A stretch of 33,251 bases of DNA, from NCBI GenBank assembly GCA_021163005.1, contig JAGGXP010000041.1, positions 1 to 33,251 on the forward strand, read 5' to 3'. Under the pieces are notes generated by a model. The model did no database searches, was not told where the DNA came from, and was given only the letters and a program-made list of their open reading frames with translations. Position 1 is the first letter of the stretch. Each line of letters begins with the position of its first letter. Made by a program: the position numbers and the translations under genes. Below are positions 17,840-26,676 of the stretch, one piece after another. This DNA comes from Candidatus Aenigmatarchaeota archaeon. Its GTDB lineage: Archaea > Aenigmatarchaeota > Aenigmatarchaeia > QMZP01 > JAFGSV01.

Positions 17840-18091
17840 TCACTGATTTTCGCTTTTTTCCTCAGTGCTTCCGCTTTTAGAGAACTCAGTGTAGCCGCAC
17901 CTGCCGCAGTATTTCCTGTTTCCGTGCACTGAAAGCATTGTTCCCGGTCCGCATCTTGGGCAGTGGCTCCTCTTCCTCTTGACTGTATTGCCGTCAACTT
18001 CGTAGTATTCCCATACCTTGAGTGACGAGTGCTTCCTGCCTGTCCTTTGCTTCTTCTCCCTTGACCTCACTTTCTTCTCGGCCATGCTCAC
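17840..18091 (-). CDS. rps27ae: 30S ribosomal protein S27ae
   Basis: SHCPRCGPGTMLSVHGNRKYCGRCGYTEF zinc ribbon; adjacent to S24e as usual in archaea. Confidence 0.9.
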   Translation of the reverse strand: MSMAEKKVRSREKKQRTGRKHSSLKVWEYYEVDGNTVKRKRSHCPRCGPGTMLSVHGNRKYCGRCGYTEFSKSGSTEEKSENQ

Positions 18092-18603
18092 TCACTGTCT
18101 TCCTTTTTCTCTTCGAGCTTTTCCTCAGCGGCTTCTTCTTTTGCTTCTTCAGCTGGCTTTTCCTCTTCAGCTGACTGCCGGGATGCAGCTTCCTCTTTCA
18201 CATCTGTCGCAGCTTCTGCCTTTTCAGGCTGAGCATCATCTTTTGGTTCAGACTCAGCTTCTGCCTTTTCAGGCTGCGGTTCTTCCGCAGATTCTGCCTT
18301 TCCAGTCTTTGCGCTCTTCTCAAGGAACTTCTTCACTTTCCTTTCCTGCCTTGCGAGCTTTCCTGCAGGGACGTCATCCTTTTTGGAGTAAACCATTACC
18401 TTGACCCTGCTCTGCGCTGCTCCCCTCTCAGTGAAAATCTTGTCAAGCAGCGTCAAGTCTTCCTTTGAGCCGAGCTTCTTGGCTATTGCCGGCAGCAGGT
18501 CGTGCCTGTTGGGGGTCTCCTTTCCTGCGTGGTCCACCATAAGCCAGTATTCCTTCCTCTTCATGAGAGGATTGTCCTTTTCCGATATGATTTCAGTTTT
18601 CAT
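18088..18603 (-). CDS. rps24e: 30S ribosomal protein S24e with long acidic Ala/Glu/Lys-rich C-terminal tail
   Basis: MKTEIISEKDNPLMKRKEYWLMVDHAGKETPNRHDLLPAIAKKLG...; tail EEPQPEKAEAESEPKDDAQPEKAEAATDVKEEA... Confidence 0.9.
   Translation of the reverse strand: MKTEIISEKDNPLMKRKEYWLMVDHAGKETPNRHDLLPAIAKKLGSKEDLTLLDKIFTERGAAQSRVKVMVYSKKDDVPAGKLARQERKVKKFLEKSAKTGKAESAEEPQPEKAEAESEPKDDAQPEKAEAATDVKEEAASRQSAEEEKPAEEAKEEAAEEKLEEKKEDSE
18210..18276. repeat. 22-bp direct repeat (cagcttctgccttttcaggctg) at 18210-18231 and 18255-18276, 45-bp period, in the S24e tail
   Basis: Exact repeat by eye; in-frame 15-codon unit. Confidence 0.85.
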
Positions 18604-18706
18604 AGCAACCATTCTTTTTTCAATTGGAATATTTTTATAACAATACCATATAAAAGCTTTGCTGCATCAGGGCATCTTTTTTTAATACAGGCCAACAAGA
18701 AAACTT

Positions 18707-18913
18707 ATGGGAGTAGAGCCAAGCCGCAGATTCAAGCCGGAGGCGTGTCAGAAGTGTGGTCTCATAACGCGGGACCTTAAGCAGGCTGAAATAAACGGAA
18801 AATGGTATTATGCCTGCCCGGAATGCAGGGGCGTCAAGAGGGACGAAAAGGAAACCCGAAGGGAGCGCCTCAGGAAGATGTATGCAAAGGATGCCGCAAA
18901 GATGGGCTTCTGA
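18707..18913 (+). CDS. Small zinc-binding protein (CxxC...CxxC), 68 aa
   Basis: EACQKCGLITRD...YYACPECRGVKRD. Confidence 0.6.
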   Translation: MGVEPSRRFKPEACQKCGLITRDLKQAEINGKWYYACPECRGVKRDEKETRRERLRKMYAKDAAKMGF

Positions 18914-18920
18914 AAGGTCC

Positions 18921-20579
18921 TCACTTATGAGCAAAGCAGACCGTGATATGCTTTTTCTCAACAGCATCTATTCTGCCGAATCCTATGCGCTCCAGCTGTA
19001 TTATACTGCCCTCGTTGATTTTCAGCATGGCCGGCTCGCACAGTCCTTCCTTCTCACCGTCAGCAGTCAAGAGCGTCAGGCGGGCGTGCGGCTTTGATAC
19101 CCATTGCAGCTTGGGCATCTTCTGGACTATGTCATTGCCTGCGTAGCTTGCCTTTTTTCCAAGCACGATATTTCCAAGGCCCTTGAGCCTGACTGTCTTT
19201 CCTGAAAAATGCCTGAAATCATCGCCGGAAACATAAACTTCATCAAAGTCCACAGGCATCTTCTTCTTTCCCCTCTCAGGGAAATCCGGGTGCAGCTGCT
19301 CCTCGGCCTCGCGGATGGCAGGGGCGCCTGTTATTGATATTCTTTGCGGCTCCAGCACAGCCATGTACCTGCCGGCCTTGGAATCTATCAGCTTCCTGTT
19401 TATGCCTTCTATGTTCTCCCAGCCCACGCGTATGTCGTTCTTCGTGATGCCTACATCCTCGGCGAACATCCTGAATGCCTCCGGCTGGAAGCCTCTTCTT
19501 AAAAGCGCGCGCACTGTGGGAAGCCGGGTGTCATCCCAGCCGGATACCTTCCCTTCATCTATCCACTGCTTCATGTCCCTTGTATGGATTTTTGTTCCGG
19601 GCAGGTAAACCATGCCGAAGTTCACAACTTCAGGCATCTTCCATGCGAATGTGTCATAGAAAAGCTTCTGCACGGATGTGTTGTGTTCATGCTCCTTGCC
19701 CCTGAAGACATGCGTCACGCCGAGATAGTGGTCCTCAATGGCGCAGGCAAAGTTATAGAGCGGCCACACGTGATACTTGTCTCCCTTTACAGGATGGCTG
19801 CCCTTTGCAACCCTGAGCATCGGGGGGTCCCTCATGGCGGGGTTCCTGTGGCTCATGCTCGTCTTGAATCTTACTATGGCTTCCCCTTCCCCGTACTTAC
19901 CGGACAGCATATCCTTCCATCGTGAAAGGCTGTCATCATTCCTGCAGGGGCATTCTTTCTTACCCGCCTTTAACTTCCTGAACTCATCGGCAGGGCAGGT
20001 GCAGACATATGCCTTCCCCTGCTTTACCAGCTCCTCAGCATGCCTGTAATAAACGTCCATGCTGTCCGATTCCAGAACAAGCTTGTCCCACTTTATGCCT
20101 GTTCTCATGAGGTCTTCCTTTATCATGTCGTAAAACACGCTGCCAATATTTTTCGGGTCAGTGTCCTCTATCCGCAGTATGAATGTGCCGTCATACTTCT
20201 TTGCATAGAGATACGGCAGCATGGCGGCCCTCAGCAGCTGGCCGAGGTTTAGCGGGCCCGTCGGCGACGGCGCGAACCTTGTGACAAACTTTCCCTTTAC
20301 AGCGCTCTTTATCTCCGGCAGCCCTTCGCGCTTTTTCACTTCCTTCCTCAGCATCTTGGGGTTTTTCTTTTCCAGGGCTTTCTCCTGCTCTTCGGGGCTC
20401 ATGCTGTTGACTTCCGCTGCTATCTCTTCTATGAGCTTTTTCAGCGCAGGCACATCTGACCTGAGGTCCGGATTTGCAGCGAGCAGTTTCCCGAGAACTG
20501 CGCCGGGGCTGGCTTTCCCTTTGTAGAAAACGGCATTCTGCAGGACATAAGCAAGCGCCGTCTCCCTGAGTTTTTCCAT
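18921..20579 (-). CDS. gltX: Glutamyl-tRNA synthetase (archaeal type)
   Basis: VTRFAPSPTGPLNLGQLLRAAMLPYLYAKKYDGTFILRIEDTDPKN; SGWDDTRLPTVRALLRRG; start taken at MEKLRE (upstream start at 20624 possible). Confidence 0.9.
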   Translation of the reverse strand: MEKLRETALAYVLQNAVFYKGKASPGAVLGKLLAANPDLRSDVPALKKLIEEIAAEVNSMSPEEQEKALEKKNPKMLRKEVKKREGLPEIKSAVKGKFVTRFAPSPTGPLNLGQLLRAAMLPYLYAKKYDGTFILRIEDTDPKNIGSVFYDMIKEDLMRTGIKWDKLVLESDSMDVYYRHAEELVKQGKAYVCTCPADEFRKLKAGKKECPCRNDDSLSRWKDMLSGKYGEGEAIVRFKTSMSHRNPAMRDPPMLRVAKGSHPVKGDKYHVWPLYNFACAIEDHYLGVTHVFRGKEHEHNTSVQKLFYDTFAWKMPEVVNFGMVYLPGTKIHTRDMKQWIDEGKVSGWDDTRLPTVRALLRRGFQPEAFRMFAEDVGITKNDIRVGWENIEGINRKLIDSKAGRYMAVLEPQRISITGAPAIREAEEQLHPDFPERGKKKMPVDFDEVYVSGDDFRHFSGKTVRLKGLGNIVLGKKASYAGNDIVQKMPKLQWVSKPHARLTLLTADGEKEGLCEPAMLKINEGSIIQLERIGFGRIDAVEKKHITVCFAHK

Positions 20580-20607
20580 AAAGTCTATTTGGCCTGAGGC
20601 TATAAAT

Positions 20608-20976
20608 CTATTTATTCCTCTCAAGGCGCCTTATCTTGACCTCAATCTCTGTTATCCTCTTCTCATAATCCTCTGCCATGCGCCTGTAGGAATCGTTGTC
20701 TATCTTCTTCCTGTAGAACTTGCCCTTCAGGGCGTCCTTGACTTCCTGAAGCTCCTCTTTGCGGTCCTTCAGTACTGTCAGTGTGTCCTTCTTTATGCCT
20801 GCAATCTCCCTGAAAACTATCATGAAGGCGGCGCTCAGTCCTATGTAGAGCATTATGTATGCCGTTGTCACGAGCGTGCCGATGAGAGGGGAATAGAAGA
20901 ACGCTATTATGAAGACGATTCCCGATATGACGAAGAAAACAGACCATATGAGGATTGCCCTCTCCTGCTGATTCAT
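20608..20976 (-). CDS. Small two-TM membrane protein with C-terminal coiled coil
   Basis: WSVFFVISGIVFIIAFF...LVTTAYIMLYIGLSAAFMIVF then K/E-rich helix. Confidence 0.55.
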   Translation of the reverse strand: MNQQERAILIWSVFFVISGIVFIIAFFYSPLIGTLVTTAYIMLYIGLSAAFMIVFREIAGIKKDTLTVLKDRKEELQEVKDALKGKFYRKKIDNDSYRRMAEDYEKRITEIEVKIRRLERNK

Positions 20977-21028
20977 AATTAAATTATGTTGTCTTGATTA
21001 ATATATTGTCCGGAATCAAATACTATTT

Positions 21029-21811
21029 ATGAAGCTCTACCTGAAGCCCGAGTACTTCCAGACCATACATTACTATTTCTTCTCGCTTGGCGTATTCAGC
21101 CTCACAACAGCGCTCATGTTCACGGAGTACAGCATATACACATTCATCTTCGTGGGCTTTTACGTGGCGCATTCCGCGATTTCATGGTACATGAGCTGGT
21201 TCATGCACAGGAAGATGAAGCTCGTCTACATCATACAGCGCAGCAGCTACATTGTGAATCATATGGTGCTTGTGCTCGTGGCAGGACTGGGTGCCGTTGG
21301 CTTCGGCTACATCTTCAGGGAAAGCTACGACGCTGTGATGACATCCATGATAACGCTAAACTTCTTTGTGGTTTTCCTCGGCATCATGTGGTACGCCATA
21401 GGAGCGACAAGGATTGCGGAAAGGTTCTTCGACTGGAGGGAGGAAGGGCGGCTTTCCAGGGGGCGTGACATGCTTCTGGCCTTCAGGAAAAAGCGCTTCC
21501 TCGAGCTGGTGAGCGATGCCGCCGTAAAGGGCTATAAATGGGGGAGCGACCCGCAGATTGACGGCCTGTTCATGGACCTGAAAATGCTGGCCGGGCAGGG
21601 CAGGGACTTCAGCGAGAAGGCGAAGGAAATAGAAATAAAGCTGGCCGAGGCCGAGATTGCCGGGCTCGAGAAAAAAATGGCAAATCTTGGAGACAGCGAG
21701 GCCGACAAGAGCCTTGCGGAAAGCTACATGAACGCCATAAAGTCAAAAAGAAAGGCCATAATGGAATACGAAAAGGCATTCTACAGGAAGTTCCATTCAG
21801 AAAATGCTTAG
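21029..21811 (+). CDS. Multi-TM membrane protein with helical C-terminal domain
   Basis: About four TM segments then KEIEIKLAEAEIAGLEKKMANL. Confidence 0.6.
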   Translation: MKLYLKPEYFQTIHYYFFSLGVFSLTTALMFTEYSIYTFIFVGFYVAHSAISWYMSWFMHRKMKLVYIIQRSSYIVNHMVLVLVAGLGAVGFGYIFRESYDAVMTSMITLNFFVVFLGIMWYAIGATRIAERFFDWREEGRLSRGRDMLLAFRKKRFLELVSDAAVKGYKWGSDPQIDGLFMDLKMLAGQGRDFSEKAKEIEIKLAEAEIAGLEKKMANLGDSEADKSLAESYMNAIKSKRKAIMEYEKAFYRKFHSENA

Positions 21812-22711
21812 CAGCCATACTACTGCGAAGCCTGCGAAGCAGCCTGCTGTGACAAAAGGCATGGCAGGATAAAACTTGTCCTTTTCAGCCTTCACGAAAA
21901 GCGCCAGTAGGGCAGCTGCAGTGAAAAGGGGTATTATAAGCGACTCGAGGAACGCGTGGAACAGCGAAACGCCTGTGTATCTTATCAGCCAGTCCAGCGC
22001 TACAGCAGAAAAGACAAGAGGGAATGCTATGTCTCCTCCGCCGAGTATGGCGGTTTTCATGCCCCTGACCTTCACGCCGCGTGGTATGTCCGTTTTTATG
22101 CCGCCTTTCCGGCCAATGCCGTAAGGAACCACGAAGCCGGCGAATGCCCTTGTGCCTGTCTGGAACTTGGCAAGGGTTATCATATGGCCCGACTTCCAGA
22201 CAGCGAACATGTCGTATGCGGATATGGCGAGAAGCAGCATCGCTGCCCAGTATATGTTGAACAGCGGGGCGAAAAGGAGCGCTATGCCGGGGTATATCAG
22301 TATCTCGGTTATGTTGTGTATGTATATGTTAGTCCTGACGAGTTCCAGCAGGGCGAGCACTGCCGCGACTGCCATAGCCATCGTTGGGCTTATGAAAACG
22401 CCCAGTGTGATGGCAGATGCGAGCCAGACGGCCATGAAATACATTATTTTCCACAGGTTCACCTGGCCGAAACGCGCGAACATCATGACTATGCCCGTGC
22501 CGATGAGTATGCCGAACAGGATGTACAGAAGGGAAACGGCTCCTTCTATTTCAGGCCTCTCGCCCACAGCTGTGTCTGCATAAGAGACCGACCTGCTGCC
22601 GTTGTCATTCGTTGTTATATGCATGCTCTGGCTGAATGCGTACAGGCCGAAAATCTGTATGAAAAGGAAGACTATCACGAGAACCATTGTCACCGACAGC
22701 GTGTGTTTCAT
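21797..22711 (-). CDS. Presenilin/signal-peptide-peptidase-like (GxGD, A22) intramembrane aspartyl protease
   Basis: ISAYDMFAVWKSGHM (YD), LGGGDIAFPLV (GxGD-like), YPAMPFVTAG (PAL-like), multi-TM. Confidence 0.85.
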   Translation of the reverse strand: MKHTLSVTMVLVIVFLFIQIFGLYAFSQSMHITTNDNGSRSVSYADTAVGERPEIEGAVSLLYILFGILIGTGIVMMFARFGQVNLWKIMYFMAVWLASAITLGVFISPTMAMAVAAVLALLELVRTNIYIHNITEILIYPGIALLFAPLFNIYWAAMLLLAISAYDMFAVWKSGHMITLAKFQTGTRAFAGFVVPYGIGRKGGIKTDIPRGVKVRGMKTAILGGGDIAFPLVFSAVALDWLIRYTGVSLFHAFLESLIIPLFTAAALLALFVKAEKDKFYPAMPFVTAGCFAGFAVVWLLSIF

Positions 22712-22787
22712 GAGTATAATTGCAGCTCGGCTGTTAAAAATATCGCTCCTGTCAGATTTTTATATCAATTAATCAAATGTTGTTTTC

Positions 22788-25214
22788 ATGGAGCCCAGGA
22801 TTAAAAGCAAGCGCTGGAACAGCAAAATAGAGGACGAGATAAGCGGGCTGTGGAAGAAGTCATGGCCTTACGGCTTTGACGAGAAGTCAAAGAGGCCGGT
22901 CTACTCGATAGACACGCCGCCGCCGTATGTCAACACACCTGTTCACATCGGCCAGGCCACCACCTACGTGCTCATGGACATGTTTGCCCGCTTCAGGCGC
23001 ATGTCGGGCTACAATGTGCTTTTCCCGCTTGGCCTTGACAGGAACGGCCTGCCGATAGAGATGGCTGCTGAGAAGCGCTTCGGAAAGAAGCTGACGGAGC
23101 TGCCGAGAAATGAAGCAATAGCATTGTGCCACAGGATACTCGAAGAAGCCAGTCTCGCGAGCGTGGATTCATTCCGCAGGCTGGGCGTGAGCTTCAATTC
23201 ATGGAAGAAGGGCACGGGTATCGGTGACCTCTACGAAACCGACAGCCCGGACTACAGGGCCCTCACGCAGGAGACGTTCATAGACATGCTGAAGAAGGGG
23301 CTTGTATACGAGGACAACCGCGTCAACAACTTCTGCCCGGGATGCCAGACCACGCTGGCGGACGCTGAGGTTGAATACGAAAACAGGGCGGGCTATTACT
23401 ACAACGTACGGTTCCGCGTAAAGGAAACCGGAGAGGACATAATAATAGCGACAACAAGGCCTGAGCTCCTGTGCACGATAGGCATGGTCATATTCAACCC
23501 CAAGGACAAGCGTTACAGGCACCTTGAAGGCAAAACCGCGATAGCTCCCGTATTTGAGAAGGAGGTTCCGATAAAGTCCCACCCGTCGGCTGAGATGGAC
23601 AAGGGAACTGGCATAATGATGGTCTGCTCATTCGGAGACCTTGCCGACATACGCTTCTTCAGGGAGCAGAATCTCAAGCCTGTCATAGCCATAAACAAGA
23701 ACGGCGTGATGAATGCCAATGCAGGCTTCCTTGAGGGCATGAGCATAAAGGACGCCAGAAAGAGGGTGGTCGAGGAGCTGGAGAAGAGCGGCCTGATTGT
23801 CGGGAAGATACCGACAAACGAGCACAGGACACCCATATGCGAAAGGAGCAAGGACGCCATCGAGTTCATAGCCATGCCTGAGTTCTACGTGAAGCAGGTG
23901 GAATTCAAGAACGAGATGAAAAAGCTCGCAAAGAAGCTGAAATTCTTCGCGCCGAAGTCAAGGCAGATACTGCTTGACTGGATAGACTCGGTTTCAATAG
24001 ACTGGCCCATAAGCAGGAGAAGGTATTATGCAACAGAAGTGCCCCTGTGGTACTGCAAGAAGTGCGGGCAGAAGATAGTTCCGCCGAAGGGCAGGTACTA
24101 CCAGCCGTGGAAAGAGAGCCCGCCGGAAGGCAGCGAGGGGCTGAAAGACGGAAAATGCTCGAAATGCGGCTCAGAAGGCTTCCGCGGCGAGGAGAGGGTA
24201 TTCGACACATGGTTCGATTCCAGCATATCGCCGCTGTACATACTGAAATACCACAAAGACCCGAAGGGCTTTTTTGAAAAGAGTCAGCCCTGCACACTCA
24301 GGCCGCAGGGCAAGGAGATAATAAGGACATGGCTTTACTACACTGTCCTCAAGGACTGGCTGCTCACCGGAAAGCTCATATTCAGGGACGTGTGGGTGAA
24401 CTATCACATTCTTGATGAAAGGGGCAAGAAGATGTCAAAGTCCAAGGGCAATGTGATTGACCCGAAGGACGTGCTTGAGAAGTTCGGAGCCGAGCCGTTC
24501 AGGCTGTGGGCCGCAGTCGAGGGCAACCTTGAAAAGACTGACTTCAGGTGCTCTTTCGAGAGGATAGAAGGTGCAGGAAAGACGCTGACAAAGCTATGGA
24601 ATGTCTCGAGGTTCATCTCGATGTTCGATCCTCCGGCACGAAAGCCTGCGAATCTTGAGCCTCTTGATGAGTGGATAATCAGGGAAACAGAATCGCTGGT
24701 GGATTACACGGCGAAGAGCTATGAGAAATACGATTTCCACAATCCTGCTGTCAGGATAAAGAACTTCATATGGGAGACATTTGCTTCGCATTATGTCGAG
24801 CTTGTGAAGAGAAGGGCATACAACATGGACAAAGACTTCAGCAGGCCTGAGCAGGATTCGGCAAGATACACCCTCAACTATGTGCTTGACAGGATTATGC
24901 TTCTCCTCGCTCCTGTGCTTCCGTTCCTCACATATTCTGTGTACAGAGACCTGCGCGGAAAGGATGTGCACAAAGAGCCCTTCCCGGCTGCTGACAAAAA
25001 GATGCTCAGGAAGGACATTGGCTTCAGCGCTGATGACATAGCCGCATTCAATTCCGCTGTCTGGAAGGCCAAGAAAGACAGGGGCCTTTCCCTTAGGGAG
25101 CCTGTTAAGTCAGCCACCATTCCGGAGAAGCTGAAGCCAGCTGAAAAGGACATAAAGGCAACGCACGGAATAGGGGCCTGCAAATACGGCAGGAAGACTT
25201 CCTTCAGCTTTTAG
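22788..25214 (+). CDS. valS: Class Ia aminoacyl-tRNA synthetase, most like archaeal valyl-tRNA synthetase
   Basis: SIDTPPPYVNTPVHIGQATTYVLMD; PLGLDRNGLPIEM; ATTRPELLCTIG; VFDTWFDSSISPLYI; KKMSKSKGN. Confidence 0.82.
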   Translation: MEPRIKSKRWNSKIEDEISGLWKKSWPYGFDEKSKRPVYSIDTPPPYVNTPVHIGQATTYVLMDMFARFRRMSGYNVLFPLGLDRNGLPIEMAAEKRFGKKLTELPRNEAIALCHRILEEASLASVDSFRRLGVSFNSWKKGTGIGDLYETDSPDYRALTQETFIDMLKKGLVYEDNRVNNFCPGCQTTLADAEVEYENRAGYYYNVRFRVKETGEDIIIATTRPELLCTIGMVIFNPKDKRYRHLEGKTAIAPVFEKEVPIKSHPSAEMDKGTGIMMVCSFGDLADIRFFREQNLKPVIAINKNGVMNANAGFLEGMSIKDARKRVVEELEKSGLIVGKIPTNEHRTPICERSKDAIEFIAMPEFYVKQVEFKNEMKKLAKKLKFFAPKSRQILLDWIDSVSIDWPISRRRYYATEVPLWYCKKCGQKIVPPKGRYYQPWKESPPEGSEGLKDGKCSKCGSEGFRGEERVFDTWFDSSISPLYILKYHKDPKGFFEKSQPCTLRPQGKEIIRTWLYYTVLKDWLLTGKLIFRDVWVNYHILDERGKKMSKSKGNVIDPKDVLEKFGAEPFRLWAAVEGNLEKTDFRCSFERIEGAGKTLTKLWNVSRFISMFDPPARKPANLEPLDEWIIRETESLVDYTAKSYEKYDFHNPAVRIKNFIWETFASHYVELVKRRAYNMDKDFSRPEQDSARYTLNYVLDRIMLLLAPVLPFLTYSVYRDLRGKDVHKEPFPAADKKMLRKDIGFSADDIAAFNSAVWKAKKDRGLSLREPVKSATIPEKLKPAEKDIKATHGIGACKYGRKTSFSF

Positions 25215-25245
25215 GATTTTTATACTTGGATATCAAAAGTTAATT

Positions 25246-25506
25246 ATGGAAGACGAAGGTGCCTACAGCGGCGGCATTCCGTACAAAAACGTAGGTCTCG
25301 TCTTCTTTGTGACATTCATCCTCGTCTTCGTTCTTTTCACGATGGTAGAGCCGAAATTCCACTGCTATGACAGCTACGGGAACGACATACCCTGCAGGAC
25401 GTTCAGCATAGGCGGTGATTTCATACTGGGACTGCTCATTTCAGGGGTGCTCTTCCTCTTCGACATGCTTCTGGTGTACATGACGCTGAGCGAATACCTC
25501 ATGTAG
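25246..25506 (+). CDS. Small membrane protein, 86 aa
   Basis: Two predicted TM segments. Confidence 0.5.
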   Translation: MEDEGAYSGGIPYKNVGLVFFVTFILVFVLFTMVEPKFHCYDSYGNDIPCRTFSIGGDFILGLLISGVLFLFDMLLVYMTLSEYLM

Positions 25507-25677
25507 CCCTTTTCTGTTCACTCTGTCAAAAAGCGCTAGCGGAAAATACGGGTTCGGGCTGTCCAGTCATTGACCCGAAGCCCGGCTGCCTTTTATCCGA
25601 GACAAGAAAGGCGCAGGTAAAATGAATATGCAGAATCTAATTAATTCATAGTAAACGTAGTACAATCGCAATGTTCG

Positions 25678-25746
25678 AACAGAAACGCACACCGCTGCAA
25701 CATCGTATAGCGCACAGCCGAACACTCCAAACAGAAACGCACACCG
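25678..25746. repeat. 17-bp direct repeat (aacagaaacgcacaccg) at 25678-25694 and 25730-25746
   Basis: Exact repeat by eye in intergenic DNA. Confidence 0.8.
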
Positions 25747-25849
25747 ACGACATGCGCAGTGTGGACAAAGTCGTCCCTAAAAGGTATGGACAAATCCCCC
25801 AACATCACAGCTATAATGCAAATCTTCCTTTCCCTCAAGGCTTTTGCGG

Positions 25850-25918
25850 ACGCGGAAGCATCGGGAACAGGGTTCCCTTGCGTCCACTCACGCGGAAGCA
25901 TCGGGAACAGGGTTCCCT
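25850..25918. repeat. 29-bp direct repeat (acgcggaagcatcgggaacagggttccct) at 25850-25878 and 25890-25918; each copy has the hairpin GGGAAC-AGG-GTTCCC
   Basis: Exact repeat by eye, 40-bp period, intergenic. Confidence 0.88.
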
Positions 25919-25961
25919 CGTTTTCCGCTTCGCGTAAAACTCCCGTAAAAGGCTTGAATGC

Positions 25962-26585
25962 CTACTCGCTTTCAGAAACCGTCTTCTTTTTCGGTGTCTC
26001 GTCCGCCAGGCTCTTGGCCTTCTCACCAGCCATCTTTATGGCAGTTTCCTCGTCAACCTGCTCAAGGTCGTCTATGGCTTTCATGATGTCCTGCGACTCG
26101 TCGTCCACAGGTATCTCTTCCTTGCCCAGTATGTTTCCCATCTTCTCCTTCACAAGGTCCAGCCTGCCGTCCTCCATGGCCTTTTTGACGTCGATGTCCA
26201 CAATTGCATCGGACAGCTGCTCCACATCCGTGTTCATTATTCTCTCCACGAAATCAGACTCCTTGTCGAATTTCTGCTGCTCGTGCATGGCCTCGACGAG
26301 AAGAAGCACCTGAAGCTCCCTGAGATAATGATTCGCCTGCTGCTGCTTTGCCGCGGCTTCAAGCCTCAGGGACTTTATCTTCTGCACGTTGAGCATCTTC
26401 AGCGTCCTCGGCTGGCCCTTGGCCTCTATCATCAGGTTCTGTATTTTTTCCTGTATGGCCTTGATGTCATCTGAGAGGCGCTCTATGCTTTTTTCAGTCT
26501 TGAGTCTCTCCTTGAGAAGGTCGTTGGGATTGAGTGAGAAAACATTCTTTCCGAATTTATTCTTCAGGAAACTCTTTATGTCCAT
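25962..26585 (-). CDS. Alpha-helical coiled-coil protein, 207 aa (Snf7/ESCRT-III-like architecture possible, unproven)
   Basis: Almost wholly helical, basic N-half, acidic C-terminus. Confidence 0.55.
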   Translation of the reverse strand: MDIKSFLKNKFGKNVFSLNPNDLLKERLKTEKSIERLSDDIKAIQEKIQNLMIEAKGQPRTLKMLNVQKIKSLRLEAAAKQQQANHYLRELQVLLLVEAMHEQQKFDKESDFVERIMNTDVEQLSDAIVDIDVKKAMEDGRLDLVKEKMGNILGKEEIPVDDESQDIMKAIDDLEQVDEETAIKMAGEKAKSLADETPKKKTVSESE

Positions 26586-26676
26586 ATCACTTTAGATTTA
26601 GGTATCTTCTTTTTATAAGTTTGACTGGGAGCGCAGCCAAGAAGCAATATAACCGAGAAAACCAATTATTTAATTA

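Noticed and set aside
21956-22804. 282-aa plus-strand ORF
   Set aside because: Antisense to the presenilin-like gene; composition typical of antisense translation
25678-25918. CRISPR array
   Set aside because: Only two copies of each repeat with short spacers and no cas genes in the window
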